Below are positions 43,971-52,310 of a stretch of DNA of 64,000 nucleotides, in pieces. The translations under genes and the position numbers were made by a program. Origin of the DNA: an uncultured Verrucomicrobiota bacterium (lineage in GTDB: Bacteria > Verrucomicrobiota > Verrucomicrobiia > Opitutales > Intestinicryptomonadaceae). Positions within the stretch are counted from its first letter, which is position 1, and every line of letters starts with the position of its first letter. A model generated the notes under the pieces. That model was not told where the DNA came from. It ran no database searches and saw nothing but the letters and a program-made list of their open reading frames with translations. The stretch is from positions 23,034 to 87,033 of the forward strand of contig CASFDK010000005.1 in NCBI GenBank assembly GCA_949293415.1, read 5' to 3'.

Positions 43971-44408
43971 TTACTTTTCTTCGGGAGCGGCTGCAAGGTG
44001 GATTTTTTCGAATCCGCCCGCACGCGCCGCCGCGCAGATGTCGAGCAGTGTCTGGGTATCGACATTTTTGTCGGCTTTAATCAGCAGCACGCCGCGTTGT
44101 GCGCCCGCCTTTTGAGAGCGCATTTTTTTTGAGAACGATTCCGCGTTGAAAATTGCGCCGTCGAAGATAATCATCGTGTTGCCCTTTGCGTTGAGCACGC
44201 TTAGGTCGCCGTCTATGACCGCAGCGTCGGGCGACGGCGATGTCGGCAGTTTGTCGCCCTCGAACTCGAGTGCGAACCCCGGCGCAAGTATGAACTTCGA
44301 GCCGAGCAGCGTGAACATCAGCGCAATCAACAGGATGTCGACAAGTGCCGCCGAACACAGTGTGATGCGCTCGCGGCGGACTTTCGACGATATGTCGACG
44401 GGGGTCAT
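43971..44408 (-). CDS. ExbD/TolR-family protein
   Basis: A 145-residue inner-membrane protein with one N-terminal helix (about 18-40, LCSAALVDILLIALMFTLLG) that carries the conserved aspartate (D24) of the proton path, then a periplasmic ExbD domain (GVLLIKADKNVDTQTLLDI). Its ATG overlaps the ExbB stop (ATGA), so the pair is translationally coupled. Partners are ExbB upstream and the TonB-like protein downstream. Confidence 0.88.
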   Translation of the reverse strand: MTPVDISSKVRRERITLCSAALVDILLIALMFTLLGSKFILAPGFALEFEGDKLPTSPSPDAAVIDGDLSVLNAKGNTMIIFDGAIFNAESFSKKMRSQKAGAQRGVLLIKADKNVDTQTLLDICAAARAGGFEKIHLAAAPEEK

Positions 44409-45064
44409 TTTTCCTCTCTGCCTTTCAGGTAGAGGTTTTCGTGTTCGGGCATTCCGCGCAGGATAAAGAGCATTATTTCGTTCGCGGAAAAGTCGATGTC
44501 GTGCGCGAGGGCGCGTACGCGGCTGTTCAAAAAGCTGTAGCCGAGCCATCCGAAAATCGAAATCAGCAGACCGAATGCGGTGGAGAGCAGGGCGGCGTAG
44601 ACGTATGCGGTAAACTGCGAAACCGTGGCGTACGAGCCGCTGTGCGACATCGTGTAGAAAATCTGTAGCAGAGCTATGACCGTGCCCATGAGCCCCAAAA
44701 GCGGCGCAATTTTCGCAATCAGCGCAACGCTCGCGACGCGTCGTTCTATGAGCGCGAACTCGTTCTGCGAGGCGACCGCCACGCTTTGCGACATCACGTC
44801 GCGCGGTTGTTCGCTGTTTAGCAGGGCGGTTTTTACGATACGCGGAATGGGTCCGTAGCTTTCGTCGCAGATTGTGAGCGCCTCGAGCATTCGGCGGTTT
44901 TTCAGCGCGGTTTTGATTCCCGAGACGAATTCGCACGCGCGTATCTGCCCCTTGTGCAGGTAGAGCAGGCGTTCGACGAAAATCAGCGAACCCGCGAATG
45001 CGAGAGCCGCGAGCGGAACCATCATTGGTCCGCCCGTCAGGAAGATGTCGAGGATTTTTTCCAT
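44405..45064 (-). CDS. MotA/TolQ/ExbB-family proton channel protein
   Basis: A 219-residue inner-membrane protein with three helices. The cytoplasmic loop and last two helices show the family pattern (IAKIAPLLGLMGTVIALLQIF and YAALLSTAFGLLISIFGWLGY). With ExbD it forms the proton-driven motor that energises a TonB- or Tol-type protein. It starts 1 nt after the stop of the large TPR gene. Tol versus Exb cannot be settled from sequence; lack of tolB/pal nearby and the TonB-like gene favour Exb. Confidence 0.9.
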   Translation of the reverse strand: MEKILDIFLTGGPMMVPLAALAFAGSLIFVERLLYLHKGQIRACEFVSGIKTALKNRRMLEALTICDESYGPIPRIVKTALLNSEQPRDVMSQSVAVASQNEFALIERRVASVALIAKIAPLLGLMGTVIALLQIFYTMSHSGSYATVSQFTAYVYAALLSTAFGLLISIFGWLGYSFLNSRVRALAHDIDFSANEIMLFILRGMPEHENLYLKGREEK

Positions 45065-45065
45065 T

Positions 45066-47645
45066 CTATTTTGCCAGTTTCGATTTTGCCGCCGCCGACG
45101 ACGGCAGTGCGTGTTTTATTATCAGTTCGTACGCCGCGCGAGCGTCGCGCTTTGCGCCCGATTTTTCGAGGTTCGAGGCGAGCGAGTAAAGCGTGCGTCC
45201 GAGCCAGTACTTGGCCGCCGCCGTCAGCCCGCGCTCGGCGAGAAGCTGCTGCGACATCACCCAGCGCATTTCGTTCGCCTCGCGGTTGCGTCCCGCGCGT
45301 TCGAGCGCGTAGGCGCATTTGAATGCGGCTTCCGCCTTTGCCGAAACGGGCATTTCGGGAAGCGCGTAAAGGCGTTCGAAAATCGCCACGGCGTTGAGGG
45401 CGCGTCCCTGTTGGGCGAGTGCGCAGTCGCCCAGTCCGAGCCACGCAAGGTAGATCTCGGGGTGCGATTGGTATTTGTTCAGTATTTCCTCGTAGAGTTT
45501 CCGCGCGTCGGCGAACGCGTTTAGCAGCCTCAGGATTTCCGCCTGCGAAAGGCGGGCGTAGAAGTTGCGCGGGTTGTCGGGAAAGTCTTTGCAGAGCTTG
45601 TCGAGCATTGCCAAGGCGGATTTGTAGTCGGACTCGAGCCCGAGTTTCCGCGCGTACTGGGCTGCGTCGGATATTGCGTCGTAGGCGTATGCGCCCTTGG
45701 GGTCGGCATCGGCGAGCGTTCGGCAGAGTTGCTGCGCCGCGCCGAAGTTTCCGCGCGCGGCCTCGTTGCGGGCTTGGTAGAGATAGGAGATCTTCGCCGC
45801 GTCGGTTGACGGATATTTTTCGCGCAGAAGTTTGTAGGCTTCGAGGGCCGCGTTGTCGCCGTTCGCTCCGCCGCCGTCCTCGAGGCAGCGCGCCTTCATC
45901 AGCAGCGCGTTCGAGGCGAGAATTTCGCGCGGTCGGCCGTCGGAGACGGGCAGCGACTCTATTTCGGAAAGGATTTTGTCGCACTGTTGCGCCGCCTTTT
46001 TCGAGTCGCCCGATTCCTCCGTTATGCGAGCCAAGAACCACTGCATTTTTATCAGCAGAAGTTTGGAGCGGGTCGTTTTTATCGCGTGTTCTATGCGCGC
46101 GCGGGCGGAGGCTTCCCGTCCGCCGCTTCTGAAATGCGATATGAGTTTCCACTCCGAGTTCCAGAGGTCGTCGTCGCCGACACCTTCCGCACCGTATGCG
46201 GAATCGAGCAGCCTTATCGCGCTGTCGGTTTCGTTGCGGTTGAGGTAGGACTCAACCGCGCGGTTGAGAATCATTCCGCGCTTGTCCCTCATCTGTGCGA
46301 AGAGGTCGGTATAGATTTTCGCCGCCGTTGTGTAGTCTTTGTTCAGGAAAAGGCAGTCGGCGGAAAGCAGACGCATTTCGCGCGCCTTTTCGGGGTCTTT
46401 TTCAAGGTCGGCGAGTGCGGCAAGGTGCGTTGCGGCGAGCCTGTATTCCGGTTCTTTGCCGTCCTCCGAGGAGAACGCCGTCCACGCCAGAATGCGGAGC
46501 GCGCCGCTTCGGTATTTCGATGCGGGATATTCGTCCACAAGTCTGCCTGCGTACTGCGCCGCGCCCCGTTTGTCGCGCGATTTTACCGCCGACTTTGCGA
46601 GTTCGAGGTAGATTCTGTCGCGGATTTTTTCCGAGCCCTTTTCGAGCAGCTCGAGCAGGAATTTGCGTTCGTCGCCGGCGGATACGTCGGGGTTGCGCGC
46701 GAGTAGCGCGAGTGCGAAGTCGCCCACGCTTGCCGAGTTCGTTTCGAGCAGGATGTCGCGCAGCATTGCAAGCTGCTTTTCGCGGCTTTTTGTCATCGCT
46801 GCGACCACGATTTTCAGCTCGTCCCTGTCGAGCGACGGCGCAAGCTCTATCCCGAGCTGGGTGTTCAGAACGTCTATCGCCTTTTCGCGCTCGCCCATTT
46901 TGTAGAGAACTGCGGCGTACTGTTTCGCGAACTGGAATCCCTGCGGCGTGCCGAGGTAGAGGGCGGTTTTTTCTTCGAGTGTCTTTGCGAGCGACGGCAG
47001 GTTTTGGTCGGCATCGCCCCCTATTATGCGGCAGAAAATTTCGGCGATTTCGGCATCCGCAACGGTCGGTCCATCTTTTGCCGACTCCTTCGCCCTTTTG
47101 AAATCGGCGAGGGCTGCGGATATATTGCCGCGTTCGTATGCGACGAATCCGCGCGCTATGAAATACCACGGACGGTCGCCGCCGTCCAGTTTCGTTTCGT
47201 CGATTGCCCCGAGCGTCTTCGCCGCGTCTTCGGTCTTCGAAAGCCCGACGTCTATCATCGCCGAGCGCAGTTTGTCGACTTCCGATGTCGGCGCGGAAAC
47301 GGTCGAAGTGAAAAGTTTTTCGGCGTTGGCGAAATCGCCCTGCGCAATCATTGCGTCTACCGCGACGAGTTTGAGCTGTGCGGCGAGTTCTGGCGGGAGT
47401 TTTTCGCGGTCTACCGAATCTTCGGCTATCGCCTGCGCGAGCGCGGGCATTCCCGCCCGCAAAGCCGACTGCGCCGACTTCACTAGCGACTCGAGGTATT
47501 CCGCAGTGCGTCCGCCGCCCGAAGTCGAGAGCGGTGCCGCCGCGGTTTGGGGAAGTTTATCGAGCACCGAATCGAGCGCGCCCGCGCAGCGCGCCGCCGC
47601 CATCGACGCGACCAAGACTGCGCAGACTATCCCGAATTTTCGCAT
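45066..47645 (-). CDS. Large periplasmic TPR-repeat protein of unknown function
   Basis: An 859-residue exported protein (signal peptide about 1-24) built almost wholly of tetratricopeptide-like helical repeats, such as AQAIAEDSVDREKLPPEL, EYRLAATHLAALADLEKD and IYLAWLGLGDCALAQQGRAL. Such repeats mediate protein binding. It is the first gene of a unit in which ExbB, ExbD and a TonB-like protein follow with 1-nt gaps or overlaps, so it is probably a periplasmic partner of this motor. Similar TPR-ExbBD-TonB clusters occur in PVC bacteria, but no function is established to my knowledge. Confidence 0.8.
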   Translation of the reverse strand: MRKFGIVCAVLVASMAAARCAGALDSVLDKLPQTAAAPLSTSGGGRTAEYLESLVKSAQSALRAGMPALAQAIAEDSVDREKLPPELAAQLKLVAVDAMIAQGDFANAEKLFTSTVSAPTSEVDKLRSAMIDVGLSKTEDAAKTLGAIDETKLDGGDRPWYFIARGFVAYERGNISAALADFKRAKESAKDGPTVADAEIAEIFCRIIGGDADQNLPSLAKTLEEKTALYLGTPQGFQFAKQYAAVLYKMGEREKAIDVLNTQLGIELAPSLDRDELKIVVAAMTKSREKQLAMLRDILLETNSASVGDFALALLARNPDVSAGDERKFLLELLEKGSEKIRDRIYLELAKSAVKSRDKRGAAQYAGRLVDEYPASKYRSGALRILAWTAFSSEDGKEPEYRLAATHLAALADLEKDPEKAREMRLLSADCLFLNKDYTTAAKIYTDLFAQMRDKRGMILNRAVESYLNRNETDSAIRLLDSAYGAEGVGDDDLWNSEWKLISHFRSGGREASARARIEHAIKTTRSKLLLIKMQWFLARITEESGDSKKAAQQCDKILSEIESLPVSDGRPREILASNALLMKARCLEDGGGANGDNAALEAYKLLREKYPSTDAAKISYLYQARNEAARGNFGAAQQLCRTLADADPKGAYAYDAISDAAQYARKLGLESDYKSALAMLDKLCKDFPDNPRNFYARLSQAEILRLLNAFADARKLYEEILNKYQSHPEIYLAWLGLGDCALAQQGRALNAVAIFERLYALPEMPVSAKAEAAFKCAYALERAGRNREANEMRWVMSQQLLAERGLTAAAKYWLGRTLYSLASNLEKSGAKRDARAAYELIIKHALPSSAAAKSKLAK

Positions 47646-47685
47646 AGTTTCATATTCCGTTTTTTGGGGTTGTTTTCAAGACAAT

Positions 47686-47943
47686 TCAGTTTCGGGGCGG
47701 TCGTTGTTCGGGAGTGTCGCGCCGCGAAAGTCTCCGCAAAAACGGCAGCTCCATCCCCAGATACGAAAGGCACGCCAGCAGCAGGGTTGTGAAGAACGCT
47801 TCGTCGAGGTTTCCGACAACCGGCAGGTTGTCGGGAATTTCGAAAAACACGCCCATTTGCAGGTTCAGCAACCAGACGGACGAAAATGCCGCGCCCGCGA
47901 GTGCGGCGGCTGTGGAAAGACATCCTCTTTTGCCGTTTTTCAT
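47686..47943 (-). CDS. Small membrane protein, possibly YkvA/DUF1232-like
   Basis: An 85-residue protein with two hydrophobic segments. The stretch FEIPDNLPVVGNLDEAFFT resembles the PiDxIPDxxPxxGxxDD core of the DUF1232 (YkvA) family, whose function is unknown. The C-terminus is basic. Its ATG overlaps the stop of the preceding gene (ATGA at 47940-47943), so the two are coupled. Confidence 0.6.
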   Translation of the reverse strand: MKNGKRGCLSTAAALAGAAFSSVWLLNLQMGVFFEIPDNLPVVGNLDEAFFTTLLLACLSYLGMELPFLRRLSRRDTPEQRPPRN

Positions 47944-48845
47944 TTTGCGTCGCGTCTTCGGGTTATGCCCGTTTTGAAGTTTTCAAATCTGCCGGTGTCG
48001 AAAACGATTTCGAATTTACCGATTTCGTTCGCGCCGATATTCCACAGGGGAAGGATGTTTTCGCGCAGGTATTTCTCCATCGACTTTTCCGCCTCCGTTC
48101 TTGCGCAGAGCATATTCTGCGCGGATGCCGCGAACTTCGCCAGTTCCGCGGGAAATTTCTCCTTCTGGTATTTTTCCAGCTCCGCGTTCACGTCGTTCGA
48201 CAGCGCGCTTTGCGAAATGTTGCGTTCGATTTCGGTATACTTTACGGGCAGGTCGGGCTTGAGCGAGTCGAATATGAAAACGAAGTCGATTTTTCCGTTT
48301 TCGCCTTTTGATATTGCGTATTTGATTCCGCGAAATTCTACGAAATACTGATAGTGGGCGACTACCTCGAGCCGCACCGAACCCGTCAGGATTTTCATGT
48401 TTTTTATCCGCCACTTCGAGAAGTCCGCGCCCATTGATTCGCGCCTGTCGACGGTTGCTACGACGAATTTGTTTTCGCGCTTTGCCGCGATGTATTCGGA
48501 CGCATAGACCACGTCGACGTCGGGGGCTTTTGCGAGGATTTCCCTCAATACGCCGACCGCTTTCGACGGCGTTTGCGCGACGGCTGTTGCGACGTCTTTC
48601 GTTCCCGAATAAACGCGCTCGAAAACGAAAACCGCGGCGGCGAGCAGCGCGAGGAACGCAAGCAGTATGCAAATGCAGCAGGTTATTCCGAAATTTCCGC
48701 CGCCCGGGGGCTGTGCTTGGCGGGTATCCTCTTCGCCGTTTTTTGACGCGTCCGCGGGCTTGCAGATTTCAGCCGATTCGGAAACCGCGTTCTTCGCTCC
48801 GCATTCGGCGGAGTTGTTTGCGCGGTTTGTGTTCTTTTCGGGCAT
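47940..48845 (-). CDS. Single-pass membrane protein of unknown function
   Basis: A 301-residue protein not recognised. It has a polar Asn/Ala/Glu-rich cytoplasmic N-terminus (1-50), one membrane helix (about 54-76, CICILLAFLALLAAAVFVFE) and a mixed alpha/beta domain of ~220 residues with KFVVATVDRRESMG and AHYQYFVEFRGIKYAISKG. The latter weakly recalls the DUF4230 type of extracytoplasmic domain; this is a guess. It sits between rpe and the small YkvA-like gene, with a 4-nt overlap to the latter. Confidence 0.75.
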   Translation of the reverse strand: MPEKNTNRANNSAECGAKNAVSESAEICKPADASKNGEEDTRQAQPPGGGNFGITCCICILLAFLALLAAAVFVFERVYSGTKDVATAVAQTPSKAVGVLREILAKAPDVDVVYASEYIAAKRENKFVVATVDRRESMGADFSKWRIKNMKILTGSVRLEVVAHYQYFVEFRGIKYAISKGENGKIDFVFIFDSLKPDLPVKYTEIERNISQSALSNDVNAELEKYQKEKFPAELAKFAASAQNMLCARTEAEKSMEKYLRENILPLWNIGANEIGKFEIVFDTGRFENFKTGITRRRDAK

Positions 48846-48857
48846 ATGTTGTTGCGG

Positions 48858-49517
48858 CTATGCGCGGACTGCGTTTGCCGCGGCAATCAACGCTTCGCCG
48901 TTTTTGAAAAATTCCGTTCCCGCGACGATTGTGTCGCATCCGCGCGCGACGCATTCGCCCACGTTTTGCGCGGTGATTCCACCGTCGACTTCGATTCGGT
49001 AGCCGAGTTTCAGCTCGTCGCGCAGTCGGGCGAGAGTCGAGATTTTATCGAGGGCTGCGGGGTTGAATTTCTGCCCGCCGAACCCCGGCTGCACGCTCAT
49101 TACAAGCACCAAGTCGACGCGCGGAAGGTAGGGGATTACTTCGCCCACTTCGGTTTTCGGATTGAAGACAATTCCGAGTTTTTTGCCCGTTGCGTGGATG
49201 TTGTCGAGCGTTGCCGCCACGGGGTAGTCGGGCTCGACGTGAATAGAAATCAAATCCGCGCCCGCTTCGGCGAACGAGTCGGTGTAAAGGTGCGGATTGT
49301 CGAGCATCAGGTGCACGTCGTAGAACATCTGCGGAAACTTTTTTTTCAACGCCTTCACCACGCCCGAACCGAACGAAAGGTTCGGCACGAAGTGTCCGTC
49401 CATAACGTCGACGTGAACCCACTTCAGACCCGCCGCCGCTATTTTTGCGACGGACTCGCCCAGTGCCGCGTGGTCGCCGCCCAAAATCGACGGCGCGATT
49501 TCAATCGAGTTTACCAT
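48858..49517 (-). CDS. rpe: Ribulose-phosphate 3-epimerase
   Basis: Interconverts ribulose-5-phosphate and xylulose-5-phosphate in the pentose phosphate pathway. The 219-residue TIM barrel shows IAPSILGGDHAAL, the metal site HVDVMDGHFVPNL, YDVHLMLDNP, VMSVQPGFGGQKF and EVDGGI, all hallmarks. The start at 49517 overlaps the lptE stop by 7 nt; the longer frame upstream is antisense-like noise in lptE. Confidence 0.97.
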   Translation of the reverse strand: MVNSIEIAPSILGGDHAALGESVAKIAAAGLKWVHVDVMDGHFVPNLSFGSGVVKALKKKFPQMFYDVHLMLDNPHLYTDSFAEAGADLISIHVEPDYPVAATLDNIHATGKKLGIVFNPKTEVGEVIPYLPRVDLVLVMSVQPGFGGQKFNPAALDKISTLARLRDELKLGYRIEVDGGITAQNVGECVARGCDTIVAGTEFFKNGEALIAAANAVRA

Positions 49518-50023
49518 ATTCCGATTACTGCGTCTTTGATTTTTCCGCCGAGTTCGCGCATAAGAACGGGCATATTCTGCGTTTCGCCGCCGATTACGTC
49601 GGTGCCGCTCGGGTAGAGGTTTGCGCGTGCGGAGACCCTTCTGTTCTTGAAAACGACATCGCCGTTCGAGCGCACGAGCGTGCACTCGGCTGTAGCGACC
49701 ATCACGTAGGAGGCGGCGAGCGCGGTATCGCTTGCGCGGGTCGCGGCGGGCTTGCGCTCGTACGAAACTATGACCGTCGAGAGCGTCGCCTGCGCATTCG
49801 CTTCGAGCGCGGTTTTGAGTTCGGGCGACCTGTTGATGGCGTTCGAAATTTCGTTCGTAAGCAGTGCCGAAGCCTGCGGCGCATACGAATTGTTGCGCAC
49901 GGGCTTTACGTATATCGAGTGGAACGGAAGCTCGGTCGGCGTTCCCGCGAGTCTGTAGTTGGAGCACGCGCCGACGAGCAGCATTGCCGCCGCCAGAATT
50001 GCGGATGTAAAAAGTCTTTTCAT
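49511..50023 (-). CDS. lptE: LPS assembly lipoprotein LptE-like
   Basis: A 170-residue lipoprotein (lipobox LLVGAC, Cys about residue 20) with the LptE-type domain: GTPTELPFHSIYVKPVRNNSYAP near the N-terminus, then an alternating alpha/beta core. LptE plugs the LptD barrel that inserts LPS in the outer leaflet. No lptD is seen here. It overlaps rpe by 7 nt and follows the BamD-like gene by 1 nt. Confidence 0.85.
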   Translation of the reverse strand: MKRLFTSAILAAAMLLVGACSNYRLAGTPTELPFHSIYVKPVRNNSYAPQASALLTNEISNAINRSPELKTALEANAQATLSTVIVSYERKPAATRASDTALAASYVMVATAECTLVRSNGDVVFKNRRVSARANLYPSGTDVIGGETQNMPVLMRELGGKIKDAVIGIW

Positions 50024-50024
50024 A

Positions 50025-51302
50025 TTACTGCGCCTTTTCTATTTCGTCGGAAGTCCATTGGCGGAAGCCGTCTTCGAAGAGGAAGTCGTCGAGCGGTTCG
50101 CCGAAAATCGGGGCGAGCCCCTCGTATGTCTTTACGCTTCCGTCCGCGCCTATTGTTTCGCCGACAACCGCCGAAGGTGTCGAAACGAAGTCGTCTACCG
50201 ACATAATTTCGAAGGCTTGGTTGTCGAGGTTGCGCGTGATTGTCTCGTCTTCGAACTGGTCGATTTCGGGCTTTTCGTATCTGCCCCAGAACCAGTCGTA
50301 GGGGGTCATCGGGGCGAGTATGCCTTCCTTTATCTTCTTGAGTTGGGCGCGGGCTTCGTCCGCAGCGGGGGTGTCGGGCGCGAGCGTGATTGCCTCGTTG
50401 TAGAAGATGGACGCGGCGATGTGGTTGTTGCGGTAGTAATAGAAGAAGTCGCCCATAATCAGGCGGCTTCGCGCGTAGGTATCGCGCATTTTGTCGAGAC
50501 CCTCTTCGGCTTTCGATACACCCGCCTCTTTGGGAAAGAGAATGAGGTAGTCTTGGTAGAAGCTTATTGCCGAGCGCGTCGGGGTCTGGTCGTATTCGGG
50601 GCCTTCGACCATGCCGCGGTAGACTTTCGCCATCTGCATATACGCGTCGGGGGCGAACATACTGTTGGGGTAGTTGTTGATGAGCCTGTCGAGCGCGTCG
50701 AAAGCGACTTCGGGGGTGTCTTCCTGTTCGGCGATTAGCGAGATGTTCATCAGGGCGATTGGCGCGTAGTCGCTGTACGGCGCGTTTTTGACTACGCCCT
50801 CGTAGATTTTTATCGCGTCGTTGTAGTTTGTGAACCACGGAAACCACCCCCAAAGATACGGAGTTGCGCCGCCCTGTATGACCGACGCCACGTTGTATTC
50901 CTCGCCGATAATCTGGCTGAACTTGGGGTAGTCGGGATAGCGTTTTACCACTTCTTCGAGCGATTCGAACGCGTCCATAAACTGCCCCCTGTTCGTGTAG
51001 ACGAGCGACATTTGGTAGTAGGCTTCGGGCGCGAAAATCGAGTCGGGGTATTGTGTGATGACCGTTTTGTAGTAGGAGAGGGCGAGCCTGTTTGAGCCGT
51101 CTTCCTGCGCCTTTTTGCCTTCGTTCATCGCCTGCAGTGCGTTTGTGACGTTTTTCTCCTCGCCAAGAACGTTGGCGATAACGCCGCCCTGTACCTGCCA
51201 GCCTTTATCCGCCGTCCAGACGAGGTCGGCGGACGCGGGCTGTGCCGCCAGACACGCCGCCGCCGCGGCAAACGCCGATTTTATGTAGTTGCAAATTCTC
51301 AT
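50025..51302 (-). CDS. BamD-like TPR outer-membrane assembly protein
   Basis: A 425-residue exported protein (signal peptide about 1-25, no clear lipobox cysteine at the usual site) with TPR motifs typical of BamD/YfiO: ALSYYKTVITQYPDSIFAPEA, AFDALDRLINNYPNSMFAPDA and ASIFYNEAITLAPDTPAADEA. It is longer than E. coli BamD (~245), with an acidic C-terminal ~90 residues of unknown role. The lptE gene follows by 1 nt, linking outer-membrane protein and LPS assembly. Confidence 0.8.
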   Translation of the reverse strand: MRICNYIKSAFAAAAACLAAQPASADLVWTADKGWQVQGGVIANVLGEEKNVTNALQAMNEGKKAQEDGSNRLALSYYKTVITQYPDSIFAPEAYYQMSLVYTNRGQFMDAFESLEEVVKRYPDYPKFSQIIGEEYNVASVIQGGATPYLWGWFPWFTNYNDAIKIYEGVVKNAPYSDYAPIALMNISLIAEQEDTPEVAFDALDRLINNYPNSMFAPDAYMQMAKVYRGMVEGPEYDQTPTRSAISFYQDYLILFPKEAGVSKAEEGLDKMRDTYARSRLIMGDFFYYYRNNHIAASIFYNEAITLAPDTPAADEARAQLKKIKEGILAPMTPYDWFWGRYEKPEIDQFEDETITRNLDNQAFEIMSVDDFVSTPSAVVGETIGADGSVKTYEGLAPIFGEPLDDFLFEDGFRQWTSDEIEKAQ

Positions 51303-51378
51303 TTTCGCCCCGATGAAACACTAATATTTCGCAAATGACAACTTTTTTCCGATACCAGTTTTCGGTTGCGGATTGCGC

Positions 51379-52302
51379 CTATGCCCTCGGATGGTTGTTG
51401 CGGTATTCCTCGAGCAGTTTGCTCGTGTTCAGGTGGGTGTAGATTTGGGTTGTGGAGAGTCTCGCGTGCCCGAGCATTTCCTGCAGGGCGCGCAAATCCA
51501 CGCCGCCGTTTACCAAGTGGGTGGCGAACGAGTGCCGAAGTTTGTGCGGCGTGATGTTCGACGGCAGTCCCGTCTGGGCGAGGTACTTTTTCAGCATCCG
51601 CCGCACGTATTGCGGGTATATGGGTTTGCCGTTTTTGAGCGTCAGGACGGGCGAGTGGAAGTCGGTCGATTTTGCGAAGTCGGCGCGCCAGAGTTTCAGC
51701 AGTTCGCCCGCCTTTTCGCCGAACGGGCAGAAGCGGATTTTCGAGCCTTTGCCGAGCACTTTGGCGATGTTTGCGGAAAGGTCGATGTCGCCCCATTTGA
51801 GCGAGCAGAGTTCGCTCACGCGCAAGCCCGCACCGTAGAGAAGCTCTATGCAGAGCGCGTTGCGCATCGCCTCCTCCTTCGACTCCAAGCCGTTGTTGCC
51901 GTCGAAGCGCGGAGCGGAGAGCAGGGCGGGCATCGAGCTTTCGGGCAGGAACACGGGCAGCCCCTTTCCCTTTTTCGGCAGTTTTACGAGCGAAAACGGG
52001 TTGGAGTCGGCCGCGCCCGTGCGTATCAGGTATTTATAGAACGAGCGTATTGCCGAAACCTTGTTGTGTATCGACGAATGCGAATATTTCGCCGAGAGCT
52101 CGGCGACGTACGAACGCGCCGTTTTCTTGTCAGCCTTGAGAAAGTCGCCGCCCACCATTTCCGCCGAGACTATCCATGCAAGCCAGTCGTGCACCGAGTC
52201 GGTGTAGTTGCGCACGGTGTTTTTCGAATAGCGACGCTGCCCGCCTATCATAAAAACGAATTCGTCGAGCGCGGAACGCGATTTTTCGGGGAGTTCGGTC
52301 AT
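51379..52302 (-). CDS. XerC/XerD-family tyrosine recombinase
   Basis: A 307-residue site-specific recombinase with an N-terminal SAM-like domain (RYSKNTVRNYTDSVHDWLAW) and a C-terminal catalytic domain. The catalytic residues are visible: R in GAGLRVSEL, H and R in HKLRHSFATHL, H in MLGHARLSTTQIY, and the nucleophilic Y in that motif. Length and sequence favour chromosome-dimer resolution (XerC/D) over phage integrase. No flanking att sites were seen. It lies 8 nt after the prepilin peptidase gene start-to-stop boundary on the same strand. Confidence 0.93.
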   Translation of the reverse strand: MTELPEKSRSALDEFVFMIGGQRRYSKNTVRNYTDSVHDWLAWIVSAEMVGGDFLKADKKTARSYVAELSAKYSHSSIHNKVSAIRSFYKYLIRTGAADSNPFSLVKLPKKGKGLPVFLPESSMPALLSAPRFDGNNGLESKEEAMRNALCIELLYGAGLRVSELCSLKWGDIDLSANIAKVLGKGSKIRFCPFGEKAGELLKLWRADFAKSTDFHSPVLTLKNGKPIYPQYVRRMLKKYLAQTGLPSNITPHKLRHSFATHLVNGGVDLRALQEMLGHARLSTTQIYTHLNTSKLLEEYRNNHPRA

Positions 52303-52310
52303 AGCCCGCG

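Noticed and set aside
51379..52302. Integrase of a mobile island
   Set aside because: The sequence style is XerC/D, it sits in a housekeeping array, and no tRNA gene, att repeats or cargo genes were seen.
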